Assembly: GCF_025264625.1 (NCBI RefSeq) | Contig: NZ_CP093313.1 | Span: 620,001-684,000 of the forward strand | DNA from: Occallatibacter riparius | Lineage (GTDB): Bacteria; Acidobacteriota; Terriglobia; Terriglobales; Acidobacteriaceae | DNA length: 64,000 nt | Direction of reading: 5' to 3' | In this document: positions 48,320-58,580 of the stretch, piece after piece | How the letters are laid out: every line of letters starts with the position of its first letter | Position numbering within the stretch: the first letter of the stretch is position 1 | Position numbers and translations under genes: made by a program | Notes under the pieces: model-generated | Seen by the model: the letters and a program-made list of their open reading frames with translations, nothing else | Told to the model about the DNA's origin: nothing | The model's database searches: none

Positions 48320-50593
48320 ATGAGTTATAAGCGTTATTGGCTGGCGCTGGCCGTCGTCATATTAGGTTCTTTCGCCGTCCTGGGAACGGTGGGGCGGAAG
48401 ATGATCAGTCAGGCACCGCCCATCCCCGATGTATATTCCCCGGATGGCCAACTGCTCTTTACCGGAGCGCAAATTACCGATGGGCAGGGCGTGTGGCAGT
48501 CGATCGGTGGGCAGGAGATCGGCACGGTCTGGGGGCACGGCGCTTATGTCGCTCCCGACTGGAGCGCCGACTGGCTGCACCGCGAGTCGGAGATTCTTCT
48601 GGACACGTGGGCGCAGCGCAAGGGCGCAGCGAACTTTGCGGCGCTGAGCCTGGAAGAGCAGGCTGGGCTGAAGGCCCGGCTGGTGCGCGAAGAGCGCACC
48701 AACACTTACGATGCGGCGCAGAATCGGGTAGTGATCTCGGCCGATCGCGCGGCGGCGTTCAACAAGCTGGCTCCGTATTACGCGGATGTATTCGCGACGG
48801 GTCGCAAGGAATACGCGATTCCGCAAGGCGCGCTGGTGGATCAAGCGAAGCAGCATCAGCTTGCCGCGTTCTTCTGGTGGAGCGCGTGGGCGACGACGAC
48901 GGAACGGCCGGGATCGGATGTGTCGTATACAAACAACTGGCCGCACGAGCCGCTGGTTGGGAACAATCCGACATCAGGCGCGGTGTTGTGGAGCATGATC
49001 AGCGTGATCTGCCTGATTGCAGGCGTTGGCGGGCTGGTGTGGTGGAACTCGTCACGCGAGAAGGAGCATGTGAGCGGGCCGTATCCGACACGCGATCCGT
49101 TCCTGGGCGCGAAGCCTACGCCATCGCAGCGAGCGACGATCAAGTACTTCGTGGTGGTGGTGATCCTGTGGGGCGTGCAGATCCTGATGGGCGTGATCAC
49201 GGCGCACTACGGTGTCGAGGGACGCGGCTTCTACGGCTTCCCTCTCGATAAGTTCCTGCCTTATGCGATCACGCGCACGTGGCATCTGCAGATCGCCATC
49301 TTCTGGATTGCGACGTCGTGGCTTGCGACTGGTTTGTATGTCGGGCCGGCGGTGAGCGGACACGAGCCGAAGTTCCAGCGGCTGGGCGTGAATGTGCTGT
49401 TCGGCGCGCTGGTGCTGGTGGTGGGCGGATCGCTCGCGGGCGAGTGGATGGGCATTCAGCAGAAACTGGGCAACGCGTGGTTCTGGCTGGGATCGCAGGG
49501 ATATGAGTATGTCGACCTGGGCCGGTTGTGGCAGATTCTGCTGTTCGTCGGATTAGTGCTCTGGCTGGTGCTGATGGTGCGGTCGCTGAAGCCCGCATTC
49601 ACGAAGAACAGCGAAGACAAGTCGCTGCTGTCGCTGTTCCTGGTGTCGAGCATTGCGATTCCGACGTTCTACGCGGCGGGGCTGATGTATGGACAGCGCA
49701 GCCACCTGGTCACGGCTGAATACTGGCGCTGGTGGGTGGTTCACCTCTGGGTGGAAGGCTTCTTCGAAGTGTTCGCGACGGTGGTGATTGCGTTCCTATT
49801 CACGCGGCTGAAGCTGCTGGAGATTCGCAGCGCCACGAAGGCGGTGATGTTCTCAACGATCATCTTCCTTTCGGGCGGCATCATCGGCACGTTCCATCAC
49901 CTCTACTTTGCGGGCTCGGGTGCGGCAGTGATCGCACTGGGCGCGGTGTTCAGCGCGCTGGAAGTGGCGCCGCTGACGCTGATTGGCTACGAGGCATGGG
50001 AGAACCTGCGGCTGGCGAAACCGACGGAGAAGGCGCCGTGGGTTGCGAACTACAAGTGGCCCATCTACTTCTTCGTGGCAGTGGCGTTCTGGAACCTGGT
50101 GGGCGCGGGCGTGTTCGGCTTCCTGATCAACCCGCCGGTGGCGCTCTACTACATGCAGGGGCTGAATCTGACTCCTGTGCACGGACACACGGCGCTATTC
50201 GGCGTGTACGGCATGCTGGGACTGGGATTGACACTGTTCTGCCTGCGGGTGCTGCAGCCGGGACGCAAGTGGAAGGAAGGCGTGCTCAAGTACTCGTTCT
50301 GGTCGATCAACCTGGGCCTGATTTTCATGGTGGTGCTTAGCATGTTCCCGATCGGCATTCTGCAGGCCGAGGCGTCGATCAAGTACGGCACGTGGTATGC
50401 GCGGTCGGCTGAGTTCATGCAGTCCGGGCCGATGCAGGTTCTGCGCTGGATGCGCGTACCGGGGGATGTGCTGTTCGCCGTGGGTGCGGCGCTGCTGGGT
50501 TGGTTTGTGCTGGGGCTGCTGACTGGGCACTCGTACGAGCCTGAGTCACGCAAAGCGGCGGAAGATCGCGAAGCGGTTTTGACGGCACTGTAG
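48320..50593 (+). CDS. norZ: Quinol-dependent nitric oxide reductase (qNOR)
   Basis: 757 residues, the single-subunit qNOR size (fused NorC-like and NorB-like parts). One N-terminal helix, a periplasmic domain of about 200 residues (IGGQEIGTVWGHGAYVAPDWSADW), then about 12 helices of the haem-copper oxidase fold. Haem and non-haem iron ligands: RTWHLQIAIFW (about 325), VVHLWVEGFFE with His and Glu (about 480), GTFHHLYF (about 530) and VHGHTALFG (about 620). Reaction: 2 NO to N2O with quinol electrons in the cytoplasmic membrane. The start at 48320 follows GAGG; an in-frame GTG at 48302 is less likely. Divergent from the octahaem gene; a terminator follows. Confidence 0.94.
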   Translation: MSYKRYWLALAVVILGSFAVLGTVGRKMISQAPPIPDVYSPDGQLLFTGAQITDGQGVWQSIGGQEIGTVWGHGAYVAPDWSADWLHRESEILLDTWAQRKGAANFAALSLEEQAGLKARLVREERTNTYDAAQNRVVISADRAAAFNKLAPYYADVFATGRKEYAIPQGALVDQAKQHQLAAFFWWSAWATTTERPGSDVSYTNNWPHEPLVGNNPTSGAVLWSMISVICLIAGVGGLVWWNSSREKEHVSGPYPTRDPFLGAKPTPSQRATIKYFVVVVILWGVQILMGVITAHYGVEGRGFYGFPLDKFLPYAITRTWHLQIAIFWIATSWLATGLYVGPAVSGHEPKFQRLGVNVLFGALVLVVGGSLAGEWMGIQQKLGNAWFWLGSQGYEYVDLGRLWQILLFVGLVLWLVLMVRSLKPAFTKNSEDKSLLSLFLVSSIAIPTFYAAGLMYGQRSHLVTAEYWRWWVVHLWVEGFFEVFATVVIAFLFTRLKLLEIRSATKAVMFSTIIFLSGGIIGTFHHLYFAGSGAAVIALGAVFSALEVAPLTLIGYEAWENLRLAKPTEKAPWVANYKWPIYFFVAVAFWNLVGAGVFGFLINPPVALYYMQGLNLTPVHGHTALFGVYGMLGLGLTLFCLRVLQPGRKWKEGVLKYSFWSINLGLIFMVVLSMFPIGILQAEASIKYGTWYARSAEFMQSGPMQVLRWMRVPGDVLFAVGAALLGWFVLGLLTGHSYEPESRKAAEDREAVLTAL

Positions 50594-50612
50594 TACTTCC
50601 TCAACACCGGGA

Positions 50613-50647
50613 AAGCGGCGCCTGAAGTTGAGGCGCCGCTTCTTTTT
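50613..50647 (+). terminator. Terminator of norZ
   Basis: AAGCGGCGCCT (50613-50623) pairs with AGGCGCCGCTT (50631-50641), a perfect 11-bp stem, followed by CTTTTTG. Confidence 0.92.
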
Positions 50648-50689
50648 GTCTGAATTGCGCGCGATAGGATGATGTTGGGGAGCTCTTAA

Positions 50690-51604
<915 letters not shown>

Positions 51605-51622
51605 GACAGCAGGGAGCTAGCG

Positions 51623-52558
51623 ATGTTCAAGCCGATCTTGGCGCTCGTTATGGTCTGCGCGGGGTGCTCTTGCAGCGCGCAGACGCTCGGTGAGGAACTG
51701 AGCAAGGCTGGCATTCCAGCGAGCGGGTTCAGCAGCACCGACCTTACGCAGCCAGTGAACGCTTCCAGTGGCCGCGACCAAGGCTCTAACTACCTGGTGT
51801 ACATGCGGGTGAACCGCGAAAATATCCTGAGCGGCTTTCCGCAGTTGGTGCGATATGACTCGGGGACGAGACGACTGGTTCGCAAGGAGCTTCCAGTGGG
51901 CGAAAAGGAGAATTGCTGCGGAAGTCCGAACGGCATAACGTTCACGCGGAGTTATCAGCTCCTCGAGTTTCATCTGAGCCCGTCTGCAAGCACCGTCATT
52001 GTGACTGACAGAAGTCTCAAACCAGTGGAGATTCTGTATGGGTTTGGCATACGGGAGATTGCGCCCGACGAAGTGATCTTCACCGAGGACATGGTCCACT
52101 TCGCGCCTGCGCACCCGGAACGGATCATGTTGGCTGACCTGCGGACGGGGGCCTCGCAGGAGTTGTATCCGCCGAAGGGAGATGCCTTACGCGCGGCGTT
52201 CGCCAAGGAGCACAAAGAGCACATGCCGCCGCATGACGTGTGCATAGCGATGAACGATCCGTGCAGGCCGGACTATTACGACGAAGCGATCGAGTTTCTG
52301 GTTGCCAATGCGCCGGAACGATTTTCGATTCGCGTGAGCCGGGATGCCGTGCATTCCATGACAAAGGATGCCGACCCAGATTCTGTGGCGTCTGATCGGG
52401 CCTTCTATGTCTACCAACGACGGGAGGGGCAGTGGTTCTATTGCTCACAGCCGCTCTCCGGCACGACTGATGAAGGGCCGAACTGCCTGCCAAGTCTTCC
52501 AGTAGTTGCGGATGGGGCGCCTGAATTCCAGCGTCCGCTTATCCGGAGGGTGAACTGA
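51623..52558 (+). CDS. Exported protein of unknown function
   Basis: 311 residues with a signal peptide (KPILALVMVCAGCSCSA; the cysteines could make it a lipoprotein). The body contains paired-strand segments (NYLVYMRVN, YQLLEFHLS, STVIVTDRS, AFYVYQRREGQWFYCSQP) and several cysteines (ENCCGSPN, HDVCIAMNDPCRPDYY). I recognise no family. It sits 18 bases after folD and two bases before coaE, so it is probably co-transcribed with both although their functions are unrelated. Composition resembles the neighbours. Confidence 0.7.
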   Translation: MFKPILALVMVCAGCSCSAQTLGEELSKAGIPASGFSSTDLTQPVNASSGRDQGSNYLVYMRVNRENILSGFPQLVRYDSGTRRLVRKELPVGEKENCCGSPNGITFTRSYQLLEFHLSPSASTVIVTDRSLKPVEILYGFGIREIAPDEVIFTEDMVHFAPAHPERIMLADLRTGASQELYPPKGDALRAAFAKEHKEHMPPHDVCIAMNDPCRPDYYDEAIEFLVANAPERFSIRVSRDAVHSMTKDADPDSVASDRAFYVYQRREGQWFYCSQPLSGTTDEGPNCLPSLPVVADGAPEFQRPLIRRVN

Positions 52559-52560
52559 GA

Positions 52561-53268
52561 ATGCTGCGCGTGGGACTTACGGGCGGGCTGGGAAGCGGCA
52601 AGAGCACCGTGGCTGCGCAACTGCGCGCGCTGGGGGCGCAGGTCATCGAAGCTGACGAGCTGGGGCGGGAGATGATGGAGCCGGGACACGCGGTCTATGA
52701 CGAGATTGTGCGCGTGTTCGGGCCGGAGGTCGTCGTGCAGGACGGGCGGCTGAATAGGCCGCGGCTGGCGCAGATGGCCTTCGGCCGGACTGGCGAGCGG
52801 GGGCGGCTGGATGAGTTGAATGCGATCATTCACCCGGCAGTGATTGCGGCGCAGCAGCGTTGGATGGAAGGCGTGTTCGCGCGCGATCCGGCGGCGGTGG
52901 CGGTGGTGGAGTCGGCGCTGATTTTCGAGGTGGAACGCGATGCGAAGGCACGCGGTGAGAGCGAGGGTGTACTGGCCGACTGGCGCAACCGCTTTGACCA
53001 TATCATTGTGCTGACGGCTCCGGATGAAGTGAAGATTGCGCGCTATGTCGATCGGATCGGAGCTGATCCTGCGCGGCGGGAAGCTGCTATTGCAGATGCG
53101 CGGACACGGCTGGCGCGGCAGATGCCGGACGCCGAGAAGGCTGCGCGGGCCGATTTTGTGCTCGAAAACGTCGGAGATCTGGAGTCTCTGCGGGCGCGGG
53201 TGTGTGCGATCTGGGAGCGGCTCCGGGCGGAAAGCAACAACCGTTTGAATTCCGGTTCATTAAAATAG
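52561..53268 (+). CDS. coaE: Dephospho-CoA kinase
   Basis: 235 residues. Last step of coenzyme A synthesis: phosphorylation of dephospho-CoA by ATP. The P-loop GLTGGLGSGKST is at residues 5-16, the CoA-domain AD-x-x-G-R-x-M pattern (EADELGREMMEPG) at about 35, IIHPAVI at about 95 and VVESALIFE at about 120; the lid region with RQMPDAEKAARADFV lies near 185. Slightly longer than the usual 200 residues because of the C-terminal tail. Its ATG is two bases after the preceding stop. Confidence 0.93.
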   Translation: MLRVGLTGGLGSGKSTVAAQLRALGAQVIEADELGREMMEPGHAVYDEIVRVFGPEVVVQDGRLNRPRLAQMAFGRTGERGRLDELNAIIHPAVIAAQQRWMEGVFARDPAAVAVVESALIFEVERDAKARGESEGVLADWRNRFDHIIVLTAPDEVKIARYVDRIGADPARREAAIADARTRLARQMPDAEKAARADFVLENVGDLESLRARVCAIWERLRAESNNRLNSGSLK

Positions 53269-53343
53269 AGGTAGCTGCGCAGGACGGAACGGGAAAAACT
53301 TTCCCGTGAAGCCTGGCGTATCTGAGATTTGCGGCTGGTGTGC

Positions 53344-53357
53344 AGGGCTAAAGCCCT
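53344..53357. repeat. Palindrome AGGGCTAAAGCCCT
   Basis: A single element of the TAAA-centred palindrome family, between coaE and the second htrA gene. Confidence 0.7.
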
Positions 53358-53387
53358 CGCCAGCGCTAAAGAGGTTCGGAGCGATAC

Positions 53388-54542
53388 ATGAGGATGCGAA
53401 GGATTCTGCTGGTTTTGTTGCTGGTGGGTGGCTTCTGGTACGTTGCAGCCCATTTGCCTGGGGACCTGAGGAATCTCTCGTTGATCGGGCCGGGCAGCGG
53501 CGGCTCAGCGCTGCAGCTGACGGAGGCGCACGCTGCGCCTGAGTACGACTCCGAGGAACAGAACAACATCGCCGTCTACAAGCGGGTGCTTCCGTCGGTG
53601 GTGAACATTACCGCGACCAACCTGGTGTTCAACTTCTTCTACGGAGCGGTACCGCAGCAGGGGCAAGGGTCGGGATTCGTTCTGGACAAGGCCGGGCACG
53701 TGCTGACTAATTTCCACGTGGTGGAGAACGCCAATCGCGGCATCGAGGTGCAGCTCTCGAACAAGCACAAGTACACGGCGAAGGTGATTGGCACGGATCG
53801 AGTGCATGACCTGGCGCTGCTGCAGATTGACGCGCCGAACCTGCAGCCGGTGACGCTGGCGGACTCGTCGGGGCTGTCCGTAGGGCAGAAGGTGTATGCG
53901 ATTGGCAACCCGTTCGGACTGACGGGGACGATGACGCGCGGCATCATCAGCTCAATTCGTTCGATTCGCGGAGCGGAGGGAGCGCCCATTGAGGACGCCA
54001 TCCAGACGGATGCGGCGATCAACCCGGGCAACTCGGGCGGGCCGCTGCTGAACTCGCGGGGCGAGGTGATCGGCATCAATACGATGATTGCTTCGAATGG
54101 TGCGGAGCAGAGCTCGGGAATCGGCTTTGCGATTCCGATCAACACGGCCAAGGCGGTGCTGGCCGACCTGACACGCTATGGGAAGGTGAAGCGGCCGTCG
54201 CTGGGTATCTCGTCGTTTGCGATTGGGCCAGACCTGGCGGAGCAGCTTGGGCTGGCGGCGGATTACGGTGTGCTGATCCAAAAGGTAATTCCGGGCGGTG
54301 CGGCGGAAAGGGCGGGATTGCGCGGTGGAAACGAGCAGGCGTACCTGGGCAATCAGCCGATCATGCTGGGCGGCGATTTGATTGTGGCGATCGACGGCCA
54401 GCAGGTCACCGATCCACAAGACATACAGGCGATCATGGACAAGCACCAGGCGGGCGATACGATCTCGGTGACGGTGGTGCGCGGGCGCCGGCAGATGACG
54501 ATCAAGCTGATTCTGGGCGAGGCGCGCGGGCAGACCACGTAA
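53388..54542 (+). CDS. HtrA/DegS-type serine protease with one PDZ domain
   Basis: 384 residues with an N-terminal signal-anchor (ILLVLLLVGGFWYVAA), a trypsin-like domain and one PDZ domain (about 280-380). The triad is complete: VLTNFHVVEN (His about 107), HDLALLQI (Asp about 140), NPGNSGGPLL (Ser about 217). A single PDZ and membrane anchor suggest a DegS-like regulatory protease, unlike the two-PDZ DegP-type protein at 12401-13969. It is upstream of the zinc-finger/PP2C protein, which may share the envelope-stress signalling theme. GAGG and GGAG occur before ATG 53388. Confidence 0.9.
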   Translation: MRMRRILLVLLLVGGFWYVAAHLPGDLRNLSLIGPGSGGSALQLTEAHAAPEYDSEEQNNIAVYKRVLPSVVNITATNLVFNFFYGAVPQQGQGSGFVLDKAGHVLTNFHVVENANRGIEVQLSNKHKYTAKVIGTDRVHDLALLQIDAPNLQPVTLADSSGLSVGQKVYAIGNPFGLTGTMTRGIISSIRSIRGAEGAPIEDAIQTDAAINPGNSGGPLLNSRGEVIGINTMIASNGAEQSSGIGFAIPINTAKAVLADLTRYGKVKRPSLGISSFAIGPDLAEQLGLAADYGVLIQKVIPGGAAERAGLRGGNEQAYLGNQPIMLGGDLIVAIDGQQVTDPQDIQAIMDKHQAGDTISVTVVRGRRQMTIKLILGEARGQTT

Positions 54543-54654
54543 AGCGGAGGAATGACGGATGGAGGCGCGCTTCGGCGTGGCTTGCGGCCGGACTCACACA
54601 ACAGACAAACAGTTGTTTTCCAAGCCTCGTCACGTGACATTCGGAGGTATCTCG

Positions 54655-55629
54655 ATGTTGAGCGTCGAATTGGATTTCCTGCAGAGCCAGTTAGAGGAAC
54701 GGAAGCGTCGGCTTGAGACCGCCATTGCGCTGGCGCCGGATAATGCCAATGCCGAGGCCCTGCTGCGCGAGGTGGATTCCGCTCTGGATCGTTTTGCAGC
54801 CGGGACGTACGGCGTGTGCGAGACGTGCCACGAATCCGTGGAGCGGGACCGGCTGCTCGCCGATCCGCTGATCTGCTATTGCCTCGACCATCTTACGGAC
54901 TCCGAGCGAGCCGCACTGCAGCGCGATCTGGACCTTGCTTCCGCACTGCAGCGCGGGCTGCTGCCGCCGGCGGAGCTTCGCGTTGACGGGTGGGAAACCA
55001 GCTACCACTACGCGCCGCTGGGCCCGGTGAGCGGCGACTATTGCGACCTTTACCCCTGGGGCGGATCGTTGTTCTTCATGCTCGGCGATGTCTCGGGAAA
55101 AGGAGTTGCCGCGTCCATGAGGATGGCGCAAATGCATGCGCTCTTCCGCAGCTTGATCGGTATGGGTCTGCCGCTCGCGCAAATTGTGACTGAAATCAAT
55201 CGATTTCTGTGCAACAGCGCACTGGCCGGAGAATACGCCACGCTGGTCTGCGGGCGCGCCAACCCGGAGGGCGATATTGAACTCTTCAATGCAGGGCACT
55301 TGCCCGTGGTTGCCCTTCAGCGGGGACAGGTGCAGTTGCTTGAGTCCACTTCGTTTCCGGTTGGCATGTTTTGCGATACTGCGTTCGCTCCTGCGCATGT
55401 GCGGTTGAGCGGGGACGACATGCTGTTCCTGTTTACCGACGGTGTCTCGGAAGCGGTGGGAGCAGACGGCGAATATGGGGTCGAGCGGGTGGCTCGTCTG
55501 ATCGGTGCGATGTCGCCGGATTGTGCGGCTGGCGCGATCTCGGCGTGTCTCGAGGATCTGCGCCGGTTCGCCGGAAGGAATCCGGGCATGGATGACGTGA
55601 CCTTGCTGGCTATGCGGCGGACAGCGTGA
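54655..55629 (+). CDS. DksA-type zinc finger fused to a SpoIIE/RsbU PP2C phosphatase
   Basis: 324 residues. The N-terminal region (about 1-50) is a coiled-coil helix (LDFLQSQLEERKRRLETA, LLREVDSALDRFAAG) leading to a DksA/TraR-like zinc finger: C55-x2-C58 and C74, C76 with His79, where the second pair is C-Y-C rather than the usual C-x2-C. The phosphatase follows (about 90-322): SALQRGLLPP, VSGDYCDLY, LGDVSGKGVAASM, LFTDGVSEA and MDDVTLLAM. Such phosphatases act on anti-sigma-factor antagonists. The fusion might tie the phosphatase to RNA polymerase or a redox/zinc signal. The start at 54655 follows GGAGG. Confidence 0.87.
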   Translation: MLSVELDFLQSQLEERKRRLETAIALAPDNANAEALLREVDSALDRFAAGTYGVCETCHESVERDRLLADPLICYCLDHLTDSERAALQRDLDLASALQRGLLPPAELRVDGWETSYHYAPLGPVSGDYCDLYPWGGSLFFMLGDVSGKGVAASMRMAQMHALFRSLIGMGLPLAQIVTEINRFLCNSALAGEYATLVCGRANPEGDIELFNAGHLPVVALQRGQVQLLESTSFPVGMFCDTAFAPAHVRLSGDDMLFLFTDGVSEAVGADGEYGVERVARLIGAMSPDCAAGAISACLEDLRRFAGRNPGMDDVTLLAMRRTA

Positions 55630-55728
55630 GGCCGGCTGATGGCAGGTTCCGTGCTTTGCGGAACCAGGAAGGGCTCTCCAGTTCAGGTCGGGTGACTCGC
55701 CTGGCGAGGCGCCACCTATACTGACGAG

Positions 55729-56361
55729 GTGAAGCTGCCGTTTCCGGGACAGGAGCTGGTTGCGCTGATTGTGGCGGTGTCGTTTGCCGCGGGGCTGAAC
55801 GTGTATGCCACGGTGGCCACGCTGGGGCTGCTGGCGCATGCGGGCGCGTTGGAGCTGCCGGAGAAGCTTGAACTGCTGGGAAACTGGTGGGTGATTGGGG
55901 CAAGTTCCGCGCTGTTCGCGGTGGAGTTTTTTGCGGACAAGATTCCGGCATTCGACCTGGTGTGGAACGCGCTGCATACGTTCATCCGGATTCCGGTGGC
56001 GGCGCTGCTGGCGTATCGGGCGACGTCGGGGCTGAGCCCCGGAGCGCAGTTATTGGCCACTGCGGCGGGAGGGCTGATTGCGCTGGCGGCGCATGGGGGC
56101 AAGACTGCTATGCGGGCGGTGATCACGCCGTCTCCTGAGCCGGTTTCCAATATGGCGCTCAGCATGGGCGAGGATGTGGTGTCGATCGGGCTGACCTGGC
56201 TGACCGCGCACCACCCGGTGTTGGCAACGTCGATTGCGGCGGTGTTTGTGCTCGTGGTGGTGCTGCTCATTCGGTGGGTGTGGCGGGCGCTGCGGCGGCT
56301 GTTTCGCGGGGCGGAGCGGGTCGTGTCGGGCTCCGATTCCGGCATGGAAACTCAAGGCTGA
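55729..56361 (+). CDS. DUF4126 family membrane protein
   Basis: 210 residues with about five hydrophobic segments (ALIVAVSFAAGLNVYATVATLGLLAHAGAL; WWVIGASSALFAVEFFADKIP; LLATAAGGLIALAAHGGKTAMRA; SIAAVFVLVVVLLIRWVWRAL). The E-F-x-x-D-K-I-P and H-G-x-K segments are characteristic of the DUF4126 family, which has no known function. GTG start at 55729, with GACGAG upstream. Transcribed with or just after the phosphatase gene. Confidence 0.82.
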   Translation: MKLPFPGQELVALIVAVSFAAGLNVYATVATLGLLAHAGALELPEKLELLGNWWVIGASSALFAVEFFADKIPAFDLVWNALHTFIRIPVAALLAYRATSGLSPGAQLLATAAGGLIALAAHGGKTAMRAVITPSPEPVSNMALSMGEDVVSIGLTWLTAHHPVLATSIAAVFVLVVVLLIRWVWRALRRLFRGAERVVSGSDSGMETQG

Positions 56362-56548
56362 AAGCAGTGCGCCACAAAAGTGGAATGGCCTGGAACACGA
56401 AGAGCCATTAGGCTGGTTTGCAAACTCCGTTTGCTTATAAACCGCCGCCCGGTTCCTGACTAGAGGTCTACGGCTGTTTGGGTGCGGATGTCGCGGATTC
56501 GGGAGCCGGCTTCAGTCCTATCTCAATGGAGCCGGATAGCTAGACGGA

Positions 56549-57310
56549 ATGATCGATTACTACGAATTTCTGCAAATCAGCCCTCATGCAGATGCTGAGA
56601 CGGTCCATCGGGTGTACCGCTACCTGGCGGCCCGTTTCCATCCGGACAACCCGAAGTCGGGAGATTCCAGCCTTTTCTGCCTGGTGAAGTCGGCGTATGA
56701 CGTGCTGTCGGACCCGGGAAAGCGCGCTGAATACGACGCGGCGCGGAGGAACCAGCTCGTCGAAGTGGAGCCGCTCTCCTCGTCCGTTGACTTCATGGAT
56801 GACCTGGAAGGTGAGTTGAATCGAAGGCTGGCGGTTCTGGCGGTGCTCTATAGCCGGCGACGCACAAGGCCCGACGTGCCGGAGGTAAGCCTGATGGACA
56901 TCGAGGACCGCCTGGGTTTCCCTCGTGACTACCTCGACTTCACACTCTGGTACCTGGTGAAGAAGCAGTATTTGACTCGCACGGACAATGCGCAATACAC
57001 GCTGACGGCCGACGGTGTGGACTTTGTGGAGGCGCAACGGATCAATATCCCCACATTGAACAAGATGTTGACGGCAGAATCCGGATTTTCGAACGCAGAC
57101 GCGGTCGGTCTCAAAGCGATTGCGGAAGGTGCGCGGCACTCGAAGCCGGCGGCCGCGCGGGTGACGCAAGCTGGACCGGGTCAGACGCCTATCATTCTGC
57201 CTAACGAGCTGACGCCGGATACGCGATGGCACCCCGGAATGCCGGATCGCCGGAAAAACGGGGGAAACCGCCGGGGTAACTCCACGGGTGGACGGCGCTC
57301 GACGGACTGA
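56549..57310 (+). CDS. J-domain protein
   Basis: 253 residues. A J-domain occupies residues 1-65 with the canonical HPD tripeptide (ARFHPDNPKSG at about 32) and YDVLSDPGKRAEYD. Residues 80-165 resemble a winged-helix region (FPRDYLDFTLWYLVKKQYLTRTDNAQYTLTADGVDFVE), and the C-terminus is basic and disordered. It would stimulate an Hsp70 partner for a specific client. Not a full DnaJ: no G/F region or zinc fingers. Start ATG 56549. Confidence 0.85.
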   Translation: MIDYYEFLQISPHADAETVHRVYRYLAARFHPDNPKSGDSSLFCLVKSAYDVLSDPGKRAEYDAARRNQLVEVEPLSSSVDFMDDLEGELNRRLAVLAVLYSRRRTRPDVPEVSLMDIEDRLGFPRDYLDFTLWYLVKKQYLTRTDNAQYTLTADGVDFVEAQRINIPTLNKMLTAESGFSNADAVGLKAIAEGARHSKPAAARVTQAGPGQTPIILPNELTPDTRWHPGMPDRRKNGGNRRGNSTGGRRSTD

Positions 57311-57503
57311 TTCGTCCGGCTATCCCAGCTTGTTGCCGCACTCGGGGCAGAACTTCGTTCCGCCCTCGGATGTGCACGAGGCAGCAATCGAATCGATCGT
57401 GATCGCCATCACATACACAGCGGTCCAGATCCCCTACCATCGGAGGCAAGGAGTGGTGTCTCCTTTGCTAAAGAACGAAAGAGAGTTGGTTAACTAATGC
57501 ATA

Positions 57504-57553
57504 ACTGGGGTTACTAGAAAATTAGCTACCCCTCCCCCTGTTTTTACTTCTCC
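57504..57553. repeat. Dispersed 50-bp intergenic repeat, copy 2
   Basis: 49 of 50 positions match 11228-11277, same orientation. It lies in an AT-rich gap of about 500 bases (57311-57812) with no other gene. Confidence 0.9.
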
Positions 57554-57812
57554 GTATATTCGCCAAAAACGGGCCTAAGCTACAGATTATATTTAAATTA
57601 TCCTTCTACTAAATCCCATAGCCGCAAAACAAGTCGTTATAACATAGATCGCCCAATTGTACTTCTTGATAAATAGGCTGCTAATGCCGTGGGCGAGTGC
57701 GCTGCTGTGGCACGTATTCCAGATCACATTCTGAACGAAGTTGCGGTTGGGTGGAGGCGGTTTTCCAGCGGCGCTCCGGGACTTGCGGGGCAAGTGGGAT
57801 TGATTCGCTCAC

Positions 57813-58580
57813 TCACCGATGTTGGGCAAACTGCGGGGCGAGTGGGGTGGAGGTACCGATCCAGAGTTCGAAGACACGGGGAGGCGCGCAGCCGGCCTTC
57901 AGATATCTGGGGCTCAGATCCTGCTTCTGCACCTGGCCTACATCGAGCGGCTTCAGGGCATCGATCACCTTCGTAGCGGCGTCGTTGTTCTCAGGGCTGA
58001 AGTAGTACCGAAGCTGGTTCACGAGAGGCCCCTGATCAATGCGCTGTACACCCTGCAATGGCAGCGGGAGACTGCCATTGTTAAGCGAGCTCGCGAGTCC
58101 GCGGCCTCGGTCCAGTTGCTCGGTCGAGTTGGCCACCTGAATGTAGAGGCCATCGGGGTTTGAACTGCACAGGCTTTTCTGCTGTTCACGGCCCGCGTCC
58201 GCGGCTTGCCGCACTACGCTGGCCAGTTCCGGGAACTTGTTGGGGAGCTGCAGAATGGTTACCTGCAACTCGGTTGGGGCCTGTTGGTCTTTGGTCTCGG
58301 CGGTGTAAACCTCTACCGCCATTTTGACTGTGTCTGCCTTATCGCTGGTGAGGAGCGGCAAGAGAGCTGCCAGATTGGCGTAGCGCTTCTGCGCGTTATC
58401 GAAGATGCGCTGCTGTGTGTCCTGCTTCTCCTGAGCATCCCGGCTCAATTTGTCGCTGTTATCTTTCTGGATGGTGTATGCGGCGCCCACGGCCGCGATG
58501 ACGACGGGCACGAGGATGCCGGCGATTTTGGAGAGACGCTCGAGGACCACATCGGTGCGGGACGGGGTGTCTTCGGCCAT
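57813..58580 (-). CDS. Membrane-anchored protein of unknown function
   Basis: 255 residues with one N-terminal transmembrane helix (IAGILVPVVIAAVGAAYTI, about 16-34) and an extracytoplasmic part rich in Gln, Lys and Asp, beginning with a helical stretch (SRDAQEKQDTQQRIFDNAQKRYANLA). I recognise no domain. The start at ATG 58580 has a GGAG about 12 bases upstream; ATG 58595 is an alternative. Gene order gives no function. The region behind it (57554-57812) is non-coding. Confidence 0.65.
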   Translation of the reverse strand: MAEDTPSRTDVVLERLSKIAGILVPVVIAAVGAAYTIQKDNSDKLSRDAQEKQDTQQRIFDNAQKRYANLAALLPLLTSDKADTVKMAVEVYTAETKDQQAPTELQVTILQLPNKFPELASVVRQAADAGREQQKSLCSSNPDGLYIQVANSTEQLDRGRGLASSLNNGSLPLPLQGVQRIDQGPLVNQLRYYFSPENNDAATKVIDALKPLDVGQVQKQDLSPRYLKAGCAPPRVFELWIGTSTPLAPQFAQHR

